From NCBI GenBank assembly GCA_031216915.1, contig CM062290.1:162976453-163040452 (forward strand): a DNA stretch of 64,000 nt, read 5' to 3'. This stretch comes from Pictodentalium vernedei. Its lineage: Eukaryota > Mollusca > Scaphopoda > Dentaliida > Dentaliidae. Numbering within the stretch: position 1 is the stretch's first letter; each line of letters begins with the position of its first letter. The translations under genes were made by a program, and so were the position numbers. Shown here in pieces: positions 33,110 through 45,584 of the stretch. The notes under the pieces are model-generated. The model was not told where the DNA came from and made no database searches. It saw nothing but the letters and a program-made list of their open reading frames with translations.

Positions 33110-34800
33110 TTTCCTCATATTGCACTAAGTTAAAATTTGGGTTACCGCATGGAGCCCAAATATTAACCCAGGGACTTGATTTGAACAAACTTCAATCTGG
33201 CCTCCCCAGAGATGTTGTATACCAAATATGAAAGGATTCTGACTGGTGAATCTGAAGATGAAGATTTTGAAAGAAATTTCCTCATATTGCGCTAAGTTAA
33301 AATTTGGTCTACCACAGGGAGCCCAAATGTGAACCCAGGGACCTGATTTGAACAAACTTGAATCTGCCCCCCCCCCCCCCCCCCCCCTAGAGATGTTGTA
33401 TACCAAATATGCAAGCATTCTGACTGGTGCACTAAGTTAAAATTTGGGCTCCCACAGGAAGCTCAAATAACCCAGGCACTCGATTTGTGAACAAAGTTGA
33501 ATCTGACACACCACCCCCCCTCCCCGGAGATGTTGTATACCAAATATGGAAGGATTCTGACTGATGAATCTGAAGAAGATTATTGAAGAAACTCCCTCAA
33601 ATTTCACTAAGTTAAAATTCGAGCTCCCATAGGGAGCCCAAATATTAACCCAGGGACCTGATTTAATACAAACTTGAAATGTCCTCACACTGCACTAAAT
33701 TAAAATTAAGGCTATCATTGGGAGACCAAATATTAACCCAGGGACCAGATTTAATACAAACTTGAATCTGCAGCCCCCACCCCCCCCCCCCCACCCCCCA
33801 CCCCACCCAGAGATGTTGTATACCAAATATGAAACGATTCTGACCGGTGGATCTGAAGAAGAAGTTTTTAAAGAAATTTCCTCATATTGCTCTAAATTAA
33901 AATTTGGGCTATCATAGGGAGACCAAATTTTAACCCCGGGACTCGATTTGAACTAACTTGAATCTCCTCCCACCCCCTCCTCCCCAGAGATGGTGTATAC
34001 TAAATATCAAAAGATTCTATCAAATATGAAAGCATTCTGATTGGTGGATCTGAAGAAGAAGATTTTTAAACAAAATTTTCTCATGTTGGACTAAGTTAAA
34101 ATTTAGGCTACCATAGAGAAAGGATGAAAGGATTTTGACTGGCGGATCTGAAAAAGATTTTTAAAGAAATTTCCTCATATTGCACTAAGTTAAAATTTGG
34201 ACTACCATAGAGAGCCCAAAAATGCCCCCCCCCCCCCTCCCATCCCCCCCTCACCCCAAGAGATGTTGTATACCAAATATGAAAGCATTCTGATGGGTGG
34301 ATCTGAAGAAGAAGATTTTTAAAGATTATCCCCCATATTGCACTAGGTTCAAATTCGGATTAACCGAGGGACTTGATTTGAACAATTTTGAATCTGACCC
34401 TCACAACAATGATGTATGCCAAACATTAAAAGATTCTGACTAGTGGTTCTGAAGAACAAGATTTTTAAAAATTCAGGCTCCTGTAATGTGCCCAAATATG
34501 AACCAAGGGGCTTCATTTTAACAAATTTGTATCTGACCCCCCCCTCTCCCCCAAACTTCATTCTACATCTCAAAAGGAAGATCCATACCAAATATAAAGT
34601 CATTGTACACACTGGTTCATGCGAAGATTTTTTTTAAATGCATGCTTAGTTGAACAAAAATGCAATGCCCCTTTGGTACCATCACTCACACAAACTTTCA
34701 TTTGAATTGGCCCGTGGTTTTGGAGAAGTCCAAAACATGGTGTTGACAGATGATGGACGGACGACGGACAGAGAGAGATTAGATAAGCTCAGCTTGACTT
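33110..34800 (-). repeat. Tandem-array element, family E (left arm)
   Basis: About ten irregular units contain 'gagatgttgtataccaaatatgaa', '.gattctgact.gt', and 'aaatt(t)gggct.cc', broken by C runs of varied length. On the minus strand the head (AGTTCACCTTGTCGAAGTCA, with CTGTCCGTCGTCCGTCC) lies at about 34740-34815. The mirror copy is at 37240-39000. Many small frames come from the repeat and are not genes. Confidence 0.75.
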
Positions 34801-35084
34801 CGACAAGGTGAACTAAGAAATAGGACAAATTCACAAAATCAGGTCAAAATCATGACAAGACAGTGCTATTCACCAAAACTATCATTATTGTTTTTCAATT
34901 TTTGCATCAGAAACAGCTTATGACCCCTCACTGGGACGTGCTTGTTGAGCCTGTTCAAATGAGGGATCATCAGATATCTTTCTTGGCCCTAAAAATTAAA
35001 ATGTTTAGATTTATTCAAGGGTTGTTTCAACAAGTGTCATCAGCTATTTGTGTTAGGTAAAGGGTAAATGTGACTTTATAAAAA

Positions 35085-36130
35085 AATGAAAGTGTCAATG
35101 ACACTGTAGCTCAACTTGTCAAGACAAAGACATGTACATGTATAGTATGTGACACAGCAATGACAAACATCTAGGTAATGACCTGATAACAAAGGTACAT
35201 AAAAAGTATTGTAATGGTCTAAATACTGACCGTTGCCTGTAACAAATGTATAGGTAAAGTATTGTAAAGGTGGGTGACAGTCAGATGCTAAACTAGAAAA
35301 GAAATCTTCGAGTCCCAGAGTGGGTCTGACTGAACCCCAAAATATTTGTTCTCATTGCACAGTGATAACAAAGGCACCCCAAAACACACTCGTTCCTGTC
35401 CCAAGGTGAAGACAAAAGTGCCCAAGAAGTTTTGTGAAGATCAGTTCATAAATACGAGCTGTATAGAACTTGTGACAAAAAACTGATTGGACCTAATTTC
35501 GGTACAAAATGGCCACTGGCAGCCATCTTGAATTTTGGACCGTACCCAGAAACCCTCATTCTCATCCCAAGGTGATAACAAAGGTACCCAAGAAGTTTTG
35601 TGAAGATCGGTTCAAAAATACAGCCTCTACCCTGAGCCGTATTGACATGTGTGCTTACATTGTGTAAGTAGCACTGAATAAATCAAAGTTCATCTAATTT
35701 GCATAATTTCTGCACAAAAAAAAACCCCTTAGAATATGTGATGTATTCCATGTTACTAAACATTCATACAAAAATTTATTCAAATCAGAACTTTCATACA
35801 GAAGTTCTGTACAAAAGACTGATTGCACTAATTTTGGTACAAAATGGCTGCTGGTGGCCATCTTGAATTTCGGACCACACCCAAAAAGACTCACTCTCAT
35901 CCCACGGTGATAACAAAGGTACCCAAGAAGTTTCGTAAAGATTGGTTCATAAATATGGCCTCTAGTCTGAGCTGTATAGAAGTTGTGTACAAAAAACTGA
36001 TTAGACCTAATTTTGGTACAAAATGGCCACTGGCAGCCATCTTGAATTTTAGACCGCACCCAGAAACACTCGTTCTCGTCCCAAGGTGATAACAAAGGTA
36101 CCCAAGACATTTTGTGAAGATCAGTTCATA
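35085..36130 (-). mobile_element. Family C element, middle and tail half (inverted)
   Basis: On the minus strand from 36130, TGAACTGATCTTCAC continues exactly where the C2 head half stops at 30145. It runs through the core units to the tail hairpin AGTGTCATTGACACT near 35090. Together with 29004-30145 it makes one complete C element. Confidence 0.8.
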
Positions 36131-36139
36131 ATCATAATC

Positions 36140-36972
36140 GTTATCACCGTGGGATGAGAGTGAGTCTTTTTGGGTGTGGTCCGAAATTCAAGATGGCCAC
36201 CAGCAGCCATTTTGTACCAAAATTAGTGCAATCAGTCTTTTGTACAGAACTTCTGTATGAAAGTTCTGATTTGAATAAATTTTTGTATGAATGTTTAGTA
36301 ACATGGAATACATCACATATTCTAAGGGGTTTTTTTTTGTGCAGAAATTATGCAAATTAGATGAACTTTGATTTATTCAGTGCTACTTACACAATGTAAG
36401 CACACATGTCAATACGGCTCAGGGTAGAGGCTGTATTTTTGAACCGATCTTCACAAAACTTCTTGGGTACCTTTGTTATCACCTTGGGATGAGAATGAGG
36501 GTTTCTGGGTACGGTCCAAAATTCAAGATGGCTGCCAGTGGCCATTTTGTACCGAAATTAGGTCCAATCAGTTTTTTGTCACAAGTTCTATACAGCTCGT
36601 ATTTATGAACTGATCTTCACAAAACTTCTTGGGCACTTTTGTCTTCACCTTGGGACAGGAACGAGTGTGTTTTGGGGTGCCTTTGTTATCACTGTGCAAT
36701 GAGAACAAATATTTTGGGGTTCAGTCAGACCCACTCTGGGACTCGAAGATTTCTTTTCTAGTTTAGCATCTGACTGTCACCCACCTTTACAATACTTTAC
36801 CTATACATTTGTTACAGGCAACGGTCAGTATTTAGACCATTACAATACTTTTTATGTACCTTTGTTATCAGGTCATTACCTAGATGTTTGTCATTGCTGT
36901 GTCACATACTATACATGTACATGTCTTTGTCTTGACAAGTTGAGCTACAGTGTCATTGACACTTTCATTTTT
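36140..36972 (+). mobile_element. Family C element, tail half (second copy)
   Basis: It starts abruptly at GTTATCACCGTGGGATGAG and continues to the tail hairpin and TTTCATTT. The preceding bases ATCATAATC are not C sequence and read as the end of the LINE tail (see findings). Confidence 0.8.
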
Positions 36973-37239
36973 TTATAAAGTCACATTTACCCTTTACCTA
37001 ACACAAATAGCTGATGACACTTGTTGAAACAACCCTTGAATAAATCTAAACATTTTAATTTTTAGGGCCAAGAAAGATATCTGATGATCCCTCATTTGAA
37101 CAGGCTCAACAAGCACGTCCCAGTGAGGGGTCATAAGCTGTTTCTGATGCAAAAATTGAAAAACAATAATGATAGTTTTGGTGAATAGCACTGTCTTGTC
37201 ATGATTTTGACCTGATTTTGTGAATTTGTCCTATTTCTT

Positions 37240-39000
37240 AGTTCACCTTGTCGAAGTCAAGCTGAGCTTATCTAATCTCTCTCTGTCCGTCGTCCGTCCA
37301 TCATCTGTCAACACCATGTTTTGGACTTCTCCAAAACCACGGGCCAATTCAAATGAAAGTTTGTGTGAGTGATGGTACCAAAGGGGCATTGCATTTTTGT
37401 TCAACTAAGCATGCATTTAAAAAAAATCTTCGCATGAACCAGTGTGTACAATGACTTCATATTTGGTATGGATCTTCCTTTTGAGATGTAGAATGAAGTT
37501 TGGGGGAGAGGGGGGGGTCAGATACAAATTTGTTAAAATGAAGCCCCTTGGTTCATATTTGGGCACATTACAGGAGCCTGAATTTTTAAAAATCTTGTTC
37601 TTCAGAACCACTAGTCAGAATCTTTTAATGTTTGGCATACATCATTGTTGTGAGGGTCAGATTCAAAATTGTTCAAATCAAGTCCCTCGGTTAATCCGAA
37701 TTTGAACCTAGTGCAATATGGGGGATAATCTTTAAAAATCTTCTTCTTCAGATCCACCCATCAGAATGCTTTCATATTTGGTATACAACATCTCTTGGGG
37801 TGAGGGGGGGATGGGAGGGGGGGGGGGCATTTTTGGGCTCTCTATGGTAGTCCAAATTTTAACTTAGTGCAATATGAGGAAATTTCTTTAAAAATCTTTT
37901 TCAGATCCGCCAGTCAAAATCCTTTCATCCTTTCTCTATGGTAGCCTAAATTTTAACTTAGTCCAACATGAGAAAATTTTGTTTAAAAATCTTCTTCTTC
38001 AGATCCACCAATCAGAATGCTTTCATATTTGATAGAATCTTTTGATATTTAGTATACACCATCTCTGGGGAGGAGGGGGTGGGAGGAGATTCAAGTTAGT
38101 CCAAATCGAGTCCCGGGGTTAAAATTTGGTCTCCCTATGATAGCCCAAATTTTAATTTAGAGCAATATGAGGAAATTTCTTTAAAAACTTCTTCTTCAGA
38201 TCCACCAGTCAGAATCGTTTCATATTTGGTATACAACATCTCTGGGTGGGGTGGGGGGTGGGGGGGGGTGGGGGCTGCAGATTCAAGTTTGTATTAAATC
38301 TGGTCCCTGGGTTAATATTTGGTCTCCCAATGATAGCCTTAATTTTAATTTAGTGCAGTGTGAGGACATTTCAAGTTTGTATTAAATCAGGTCCCTGGGT
38401 TAATATTTGGGCTCCCTATGGGAGCTCGAATTTTAACTTAGTGAAATTTGAGGGAGTTTCTTCAATAATCTTCTTCAGATTCATCAGTCAGAATCCTTCC
38501 ATATTTGGTATACAACATCTCCGGGGAGGGGGGGTGGTGTGTCAGATTCAACTTTGTTCACAAATCGAGTGCCTGGGTTATTTGAGCTTCCTGTGGGAGC
38601 CCAAATTTTAACTTAGTGCACCAGTCAGAATGCTTGCATATTTGGTATACAACATCTCTAGGGGGGGGGGGGGGGGCAGATTCAAGTTTGTTCAAATCAG
38701 GTCCCTGGGTTCACATTTGGGCTCCCTGTGGTAGACCAAATTTTAACTTAGCGCAATATGAGGAAATTTCTTTCAAAATCTTCATCTTCAGATTCACCAG
38801 TCAGAATCCTTTCATATTTGGTATACAACATCTCTGGGGAGGCCAGATTGAAGTTTGTTCAAATCAAGTCCCTGGGTTAATATTTGGGCTCCATGCGGTA
38901 ACCCAAATTTTAACTTAGTGCAATATGAGGAAATTTCTTTAACAATTTTCTTCTTCAGATCAATCAGTCAGAATCCTTTCATATTTGGTATACAACATCT
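37240..39000 (+). repeat. Tandem-array element, family E (right arm)
   Basis: The head is 'agttcaccttgtcgaagtcaagctgagctt' with a short TCTGTCCGTCGTCCGTCC tract and 'caaaaccacgggccaattcaaat'. About ten units of the E repeat with G runs follow. It is the plus-strand partner of 33110-34800. Confidence 0.75.
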
Positions 39001-39728
39001 CTAGTTCACTATTCAGAACTCTTAGTCTGATTTTAACAAAATTTGATATGCAGCATAAGTGGGGAACAGATATTTGATTTATATGAAAAGAATTAACCCT
39101 AGCTATCGTTGGACACATTGTGTGCTCAAAATAGAAACATAATTCCATATTAATTTTATAATGTAGCTGAAGAATTTGAATTTTTTTTATTAAATACCGT
39201 CTAAAGGTGTGTAACTATGATTAATCCTCATGGATTGTATCAAGGGCCTAAAATAGGGAGCTCCACTTTTTACATTATGATTAACTGACGAAAAGGCATG
39301 ATGCTTGAACTATTTTAGTCACTCCTGAGAGGCTCAATGATTGACAATGGATCTTATGGAAATTGACTGCTTAATGAAGATTCATTCTTGGCCTCTGTTT
39401 ATATTGGGTTCTGTTCAAGGTGATCACTACAGGCCCTGTGGGGCCTCTTGTTATTCTGTTCGGCACAGGTCCTTTACACCCCAATACTGCGAAATGGAAT
39501 CTTCTGTTTGTAAAATACTTACGGTGTAGTTTAGTTTGTCATTTGTGGTCATTCTCTCACACGTCCACCCCACCACCCCAAAAAAAAAAAAACAGAAGAA
39601 AACAAACAACAACAAAAACTTACATAAAAAGACAAACAACAAACAAATGTCTCACTTATGGTTTTTTATTGGTTCTTTATAAAGATCAAAGGGGTGCCTA
39701 CTGATTAATTAATCACAGACTACTCCCT

Positions 39729-39931
39729 TTAACTCCTAGCACACTGGTAGTATTTCACAATTTTCATCACTGACCCAAAATTGCACATCAAGCATGAAGA
39801 ATTTAACAAATTACATCTTGTTTGACAGAGCTCTGTCAAACAGATATAATTTATTAAATTGTCTGTTGCATTGTGGGAAAAATTTGCTGTTGAAAACTTT
39901 GGTATTTTGACATCAGTGTGCAGAGGGTTAA
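39729..39931. mobile_element. TTAA MITE, family 3 (right palindrome arm)
   Basis: Mirror image of 32112-32314, with the same TTAA edges and central TTTGACAGAGCTCTGTCAAA hairpin. Confidence 0.8.
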
Positions 39932-39999
39932 TTTAGTCAAGTGTCATTATGTTTTTCTTTTCATACTGTATTATTGACAGGACATTGGTGCAGGATGAG

Positions 40000-40215
40000 A
40001 GGGAGATCAGTGGCTCAGTGGTTATGGCATTGAACTTCAAACTGAAAGGTCCAAGTTTGATCCCCACCAGGAGTAACTGCATTGTGTCCTTAGGCAAGGC
40101 AAGGAACTTGATCCTGATCGCCCACGTGGTGGCACAGTGGCATTATGTACTAAGGCATACTGCACGTTGATGGAGCACATGTCTTCAACCAATGTTAACC
40201 CTGCTTGCAAGGTTC
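40000..40215 (+). repeat. SINE spanning the palindrome edge
   Basis: The tRNA-like head ('cagtggctcagtggttatgg', 'ggtccaagtttgatcccca') is followed by 'ccttaggcaaggcaaggaacttgatcc' and 'tgcacgttgatggagcacatgtcttcaacc'. It crosses 40183 without interruption, whereas its inverted partner is cut there. The stretch 40216-40486 shows nothing I recognise. Confidence 0.75.
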
Positions 40216-40486
40216 AGAGCTTTTTTACTGTGTTGTTAAAATAAGAAAGTTGGTAAAATAGGGAAGTCCTCTTAACCCTTTGATACTTTTGTACATGTTA
40301 CATACAAAATCAACCAGCACATTGATACTTTGTGATCATTTGTTTTGTTATTATTTTTCGATTTTTTAAAGTTTTAACCTCAAATTCCTATTTTATCTAT
40401 TTTATATTTATTATGCTCAGTGATAGTCATTGAGCCAAATGTTATCGCAGCTTGAAATACTAATATAATCCTGCTGTCAAGACTTA

Positions 40487-42625
40487 TTAACTGGTTGAGT
40501 GCTAGAAGCCATTATCAGGGCTTTCAAAAATGAGGATACCAGGGAAAAAGCCAACACTCTCCTTTCTTATATTTCATATTCAGTCAAACACAAATAATAT
40601 TTTGTTTTTATGTGTACCCATACTATGTATGGTACACATAATGCCGGCATCCGGGGTGACCATCCGTCGTTCGTCCATCCTTTGTCTGTCCGTCCGTCCA
40701 TCTGTCCATCCGACATCTGTATCCATTTCTTTGGCACTCGATAACTTGAAAAATATTGCTTGGATTGTCAAGTTACTTTATATTTGTGTTCAGGTTACTG
40801 ATGTGCCGAGCTGTATAGTTTTTGGTGTAAATCGGATAATTTGATCCTGAGATATTAACCCTTTATCCTTCAAATTGAAAATTCCTCCAATCCCTTTGGC
40901 ATTCAATAACTTGAAAAATATTGCTTGGATTGTCTAGTTACTTTATATTTGTGTTCAGGTTACTGATTTGCCGAGCTGTATAGTTTTTGGTGTAAATCTG
41001 ATGATTTGATCCCGAGATATTAACCCTTTATCCTTCAAATTGAAAATTCCTCCAATCCCTTTTGCATTCGATAACTTGAAAAATATTGCTTGGATTGTCA
41101 AGTTACTTTATATTTGTATTCAGGTTACTGATGTGCCGAGCTGTGTAGTTTTTGGTGTAAATCTGTTATTTTGATCCTGAGATATTAACCCTTTATCCTT
41201 CAAATTGAAAATTTCTCCAATCCCTTTGACATTCGATAAGTTGAAAAATATTGCTTGGATTGTCAAGTTACTTTATATTTGTGTTCAGGTTACTGATGTG
41301 CCAAGCTGTATAATTTTTGGTGTAAATCTGATAATTTAATTCTGAGATATTAACCCTTTATCCTTCAAATTGAAAATTCCTCCAATCCCTTTGGCATTCG
41401 ATAACTTGAACAATGTTGCTTGGATTGTCAAGTTACGTTATATTTGTATTCAGGTTACTGATGTGCCGAGCTGTATAGTTTTTGGTGTAAATCGGATAAT
41501 TTGATCCTGAGATATTAACCCTTTATCCTTCAAATTGAAAATTCCTCCAATCCCTTTGGCAATCAATAACTTGAAAAATATTGCTTGGATTGTCTAGTTA
41601 CTTTATATTTGTGTTCAGGTTATGGATGTGCTGAGCTGTATAGTGTTTGGTGTAAATCTGATGATTTAATCCCGAGATATTAACCCTTTATCCTTCAAAT
41701 TGAAAATTCCTCCAATCCCTTTGGCATTCGATAACTTGAAAACTATTACTTGGATTGTCAAGTTACTTTATATTTGTGTTCAGGTTACTGATGTGCCAAG
41801 CTGTATAGTTTTTGGTGTAAATCTGTTATTTTTATCCTGAGATATTAACCCTTTATCCTTCAAATTGAAAATTCCTCTAATCCCTCTGGCATTCGATAAC
41901 TTGAAAAATATTGCTTGGATTGTCAAGTTACTTTATATTTGTATTCAGGTTACTGATGTGGCAAGCTGTATAGTTTTTGGTGTAAATCTGATAATTTAAT
42001 CCTGAGATATTAACCCTTTATCCTTCAAATTGAAAATTCCTCCAATCCCTTTGGCATTCGATAACTTGAAAAATATTGCTTGGATTGTCAAGTTACTTTA
42101 TAATTGTGTTCAGGTTACTGATGTGCTGAGGTGTATAGTTTTTGGTGTAAATCTGATAATTTGATCCGGAGATATTAACCCCCTTTATTCTTCAAATTGA
42201 AAATTCCTCCAATCCCTTTGGCATGAGATAACTCAAAAAATATCAATCCGATTGTCATGTTACTTTATATATTTATTCAGGTTACTTATGTGCTGTGCTG
42301 TATAGTTTTTTATGTAAATCTGATAATTTACTCCGGAGATATTAACCCTTTATCCATCAAATTAGCCACCCCTCCAATCCATTTCTATATGTACCCATAC
42401 CTAGTATGGTGTACATAATGTCGGCATCCATGGTGGCCCTCCGTCATACAGCTTTCTGCTAGTTGCGTGTATAGGTATGGGTACACATCTGACGATTTCA
42501 TCGGCCTATTTTTATAAATTTGTTTTATTACAAATTATTATTATAATACTCCAATAATTTGTAATAAAACAAATTTTGAATAACAAATTCAGATCACCAA
42601 AAATAATCTAGCCCTCAACTAGATA
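40487..42625. mobile_element. TTAA MITE, family 2, copy 3, split by element B2
   Basis: The left half is 40487-40608 (TTAACTGGTTGAGTGCTAG onward) and the right half is 42512-42625, with the closing end degraded. The halves match the uninterrupted copy at 43232-43478 on either side of the B2 insertion. Confidence 0.8.
40609..42511 (+). mobile_element. HINE-like element, family B, copy B2
   Basis: Head TATGTGTACCCATACTATG with its hairpin, a (TCCG)n tract, ten units of ~165 bp (starts near 40731, 40898, 41064, 41228, 41393, 41559, 41726, 41888, 42053 and 42221), and the tail TATGGGTACACATCTGACG then CGATTTCATCG and GCCTATT. Every third to fourth unit is more alike than its neighbours (GTCTAGTTACT units near 40930 and 41595), suggesting block duplication. 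No protein is encoded. It sits inside a MITE. Confidence 0.8.
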
Positions 42626-43231
42626 ATCACTAATGTAAAAAATATCTCGTTATTGGTACTTTCCGACGTTTGACGTCGCATTTTGAAAAACATTGAAGAA
42701 ACTGAATTCCCAGTGACGTTTGAACATCAGGATAATTAAAGTCTCAAAGGGTTAAAGTGGCTAGAAGAGTAAATAATGATTGGATTAACTTAACTCCACA
42801 CTTGAGTTGCAGTCATGATACAGCTTTAAATGTTGAAAGTGATCTTTAAGCTCTAATAAAGAAATAAATTGTATTGTGTGGTATTTTGAACATAAATATT
42901 ATACCTACTGTGTAGTGCAAATCTTATGGGTATATCTTTTATAGCCTGCATTCCTCGAAAGACACAGTTGCTTTGACCCAAACTCTGATGCCACCAGTTA
43001 ATTTCTGAACGGAATTCGATGCTGTTATGGGTTGTTTGTTTACCCACTTTTTTGTGGAGTATGCGCTGTCTACCATTGATGAAAAGTGATGTCCTTTTAC
43101 TCACAAAGATATACAGATATTCTTTTATGCTCTAGTTATAGATATTCCAATCAAAGAGTATTCATTTCACCTTGAAGACATCACTAACACAATTAGTGGA
43201 ACTACGCAACATAATCATAAAACTACGTCTG

Positions 43232-43478
43232 TTAACTGGTTGAGTGCTAGAAGCCACTATCAGGGCTTTCAAAAATGAGGATACTAGAGCGAAAGCCAAC
43301 ACTCTCCTTGCTTATACTTCATATTCAGTCAAACACAAATAATATTTTGTTTATATAAATTTGTTTTATTACAAATTATTAGAGAGTGCCTGTGGGCACT
43401 CTCCAATAATTTGTAATAAAGCAAGTTTTGAAGAACAATTTCAGACCTCCAAAAATAATTTATCCCTCAACCAGTTAA
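43232..43478. mobile_element. TTAA MITE, family 2, copy 4
   Basis: TTAACTGGTTGAGTGCTAG opens, CCTCAACCAGTTAA closes, and the centre is the hairpin TTTGTTTTATTACAAATTAT...AGAGTGCCTGTGGGCACTCT. It is the intact comparator for copy 3. 42626-43231 and 43479-45187 contain no feature I can support beyond scattered A/T-rich DNA. Confidence 0.85.
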
Positions 43479-45187
43479 GAGACTTCATTATTCATAATTA
43501 TTCAGTATAATTATTTAGTAAAGAAACATGTATAATGGTATTCAAAATGTCATCAAAGATTTGGTCAAATCAAGCCTTGATTGAAAAATGTTTCTTGCAT
43601 GGATACAAGAAAATGAATGTTTATGGTATTTCAAGATTGAATCGGTTGGAAATTTTTAGCTGGTTGGAAAAGCAAACCATATGTTCGTTTTTCTGACCAA
43701 CTGAAATATTCCAAACAAGTGAATCTAAACACAGGTGATGGACTTTTTAAAGATTAGACTGGTTTCAGTTCATAGCAGCATCAAATTCTTTAGAGAATTT
43801 GATTGGTAGCTTGAGAGCTTGGCTTTGACCTTGAGCTCCTTTACTACACCCAACAGCCCATACCCCTTATATAGTCAGCAAGAAAATTCACATGCTCTTT
43901 ACTATCAGTGTGCAGATGGTGAGAGGTGAGGTTTGCACACAAAAACTTGGCTTATTGATTCCCTTTACACTAGTGAATCTGAACTTGTTCACCACAGTAA
44001 TCAAGTATTGTTCTACTTCCCAGAGTTCTACAAGGATAAAAAAACACAGATAGATTGAAATTTAGTCATGAATTGTTGGATAGTTTGAAACCAAATTTAT
44101 TTATAGTCTATTACATACCTTTCTTAACCCTTTCCACAGTTCCAACACTTCTTTTAGGTGTGTGCCCAGTGTCTCCTGGGGCCTTTTACATTTTTTGATT
44201 GATAAACATTATGGCTGTCGTGATAACCTTGTTAAATGTTAATCTGATAAACAAAAAGCTGAAAAATAAAGACATGATAAATTACAAAATCAGAAACCTA
44301 AAAGAGATAAATAGCTCTCTTCTGCATGTTTCATATAAGTTCCCAAAATAAATTTAGGTACTTTCAAGGGCTTTTTCATGTGGCTTACAATGGGTTTCAA
44401 GGACAATGTGGGCTTTTTTTCAGTAAAGGTGGATATTTATTATCCATCACTTTTTTCTGAAGAAAAAATTCGAATCCATGAAATTTATAAGCTTTCAACC
44501 ACACATCAGAATGAGGTTGACTCAGTACTAGTCACAGATCTATGCCTTCATGCTAAGAAAACTTGTAATTCTAACATTTTGCATTATAATTCAAGCATGG
44601 CCTGTCTGATTTTGATATCGTTTGGTATGGTGCAAGACCAGCATGGTGGAAAGGCTACTTGTCCTCTCTATTATTTTGAGCATAAAGTATGCATTATTTC
44701 ATGGAGAATGTGTTTTGGTTGAGAGAGAAGCTCAACCGGAACCAGAATGTCCCAACTGTTTCCATCCACTTTTTCTGTCTAGTCATAAATAATTTCAGTT
44801 GGAGTCTTTCAATTTTGATGAGCTTGTAAGGTAATCATCATGCCATTCAACACACTTGCATTAAGGTTCAGTAGGAGGTACAAATTTTCCCAGGCTCAGA
44901 AAACCATATCATCAAATCAGAAAATTTCAGGATTTTTTTAGGATGTCAGCACAATTCTCTAATTCTATGCCATGAGTAGACAAATTGCCATCTGGCGTAA
45001 TGTCAAAGTGGATTGTCTGCAAACATTTTAGACATAAAAAATTGCGAAAAATCAGACATGCAGATAGGATGAGAGCACAGTAACAGGAGAAACACCTAAC
45101 ATGGGTACAGCAGAATTGGTACTGAAATGGTGGGATTTGTGAGAGATTAAGGTGGCATTTTAGTTTTTGCTGTTCTAACACAAACCC

Positions 45188-45398
45188 TTAACCCCCTGCA
45201 CACTGATGTTGAAATATTTAAAGTTCAGGGTGCAAATATTCCCATAGTGCCACTAGAAATTTAACCAATTCAATCTTGTTTGACAGAGCTCAATGTGTTC
45301 TGTCAAACAAGATTGAATTGGTTAAATTCCCAGTTGCATTATGGGGAAAATAGCTACTTCAAATCTGGATATTTTGACATCAGTGTGCAGGGGGTTAA
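45188..45398. mobile_element. TTAA MITE, family 3, independent copy
   Basis: TTAACCCCCTGCACACTGATG opens and CATCAGTGTGCAGGGGGTTAA closes 211 bp. The centre folds around TTGTTTGACAGAGCTCAATG. It is older or differently diverged than the palindrome copies, showing that the family is a genuine mobile element and not a by-product of the palindrome. Confidence 0.85.
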
Positions 45399-45540
45399 TC
45401 AAAATAGGTCATCGCAATTTTAATTAATTTTTGACATCTACGAGTTTCCCAAATATCCACATTTTTAAAAAAAAAAGGCTTTATTGGATTCCTGAAGTCA
45501 GAATGGTAATTTACAATCTAGTTTTATCTTCCTTATTTAG

Positions 45541-45584
45541 CTACAGTACAGTGAACTTTTCCATTACATATCTGTGAAAGCAAG
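45541..45584 (+). CDS. Possible host gene exon (44 bases)
   Basis: Acceptor TCTTCCTTATTTAG precedes CTACAGTACAGTGAAC..., open in phase 0 (LQYSELFHYISVKA), with a donor at CAAG|GTTACC. Placed after 27247-27345 the peptide reads smoothly, but it ends in phase 2, and the exon at 46967 begins in phase 0 as drawn. A weaker donor 11 codons in would fit. Treat as possible only. Confidence 0.35.

Larger units (their letters stand above)
31860..40183. repeat. Palindrome 2: ~4.05-kb arms
   Basis: Bases 31860-35914 and 36140-40183 are reverse complements. Paired coordinates sum to 72054 near the centre and drift to 72043 at the outside; the drift sits mainly at C/G runs (for example 33364-33386 against its mirror). 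Substitutions are few. The spacer, 35915-36139, is family C sequence. The right arm runs on without a break into unique DNA at 40184, inside a SINE, while the left stops at 31860; the right arm is therefore the native one. Confidence 0.95.

Noticed and set aside
44378-44722. 114-residue plus-strand frame
   Set aside because: No homology, no splice sites in a matching phase, and no relation to the neighbouring exons; kept as chance.
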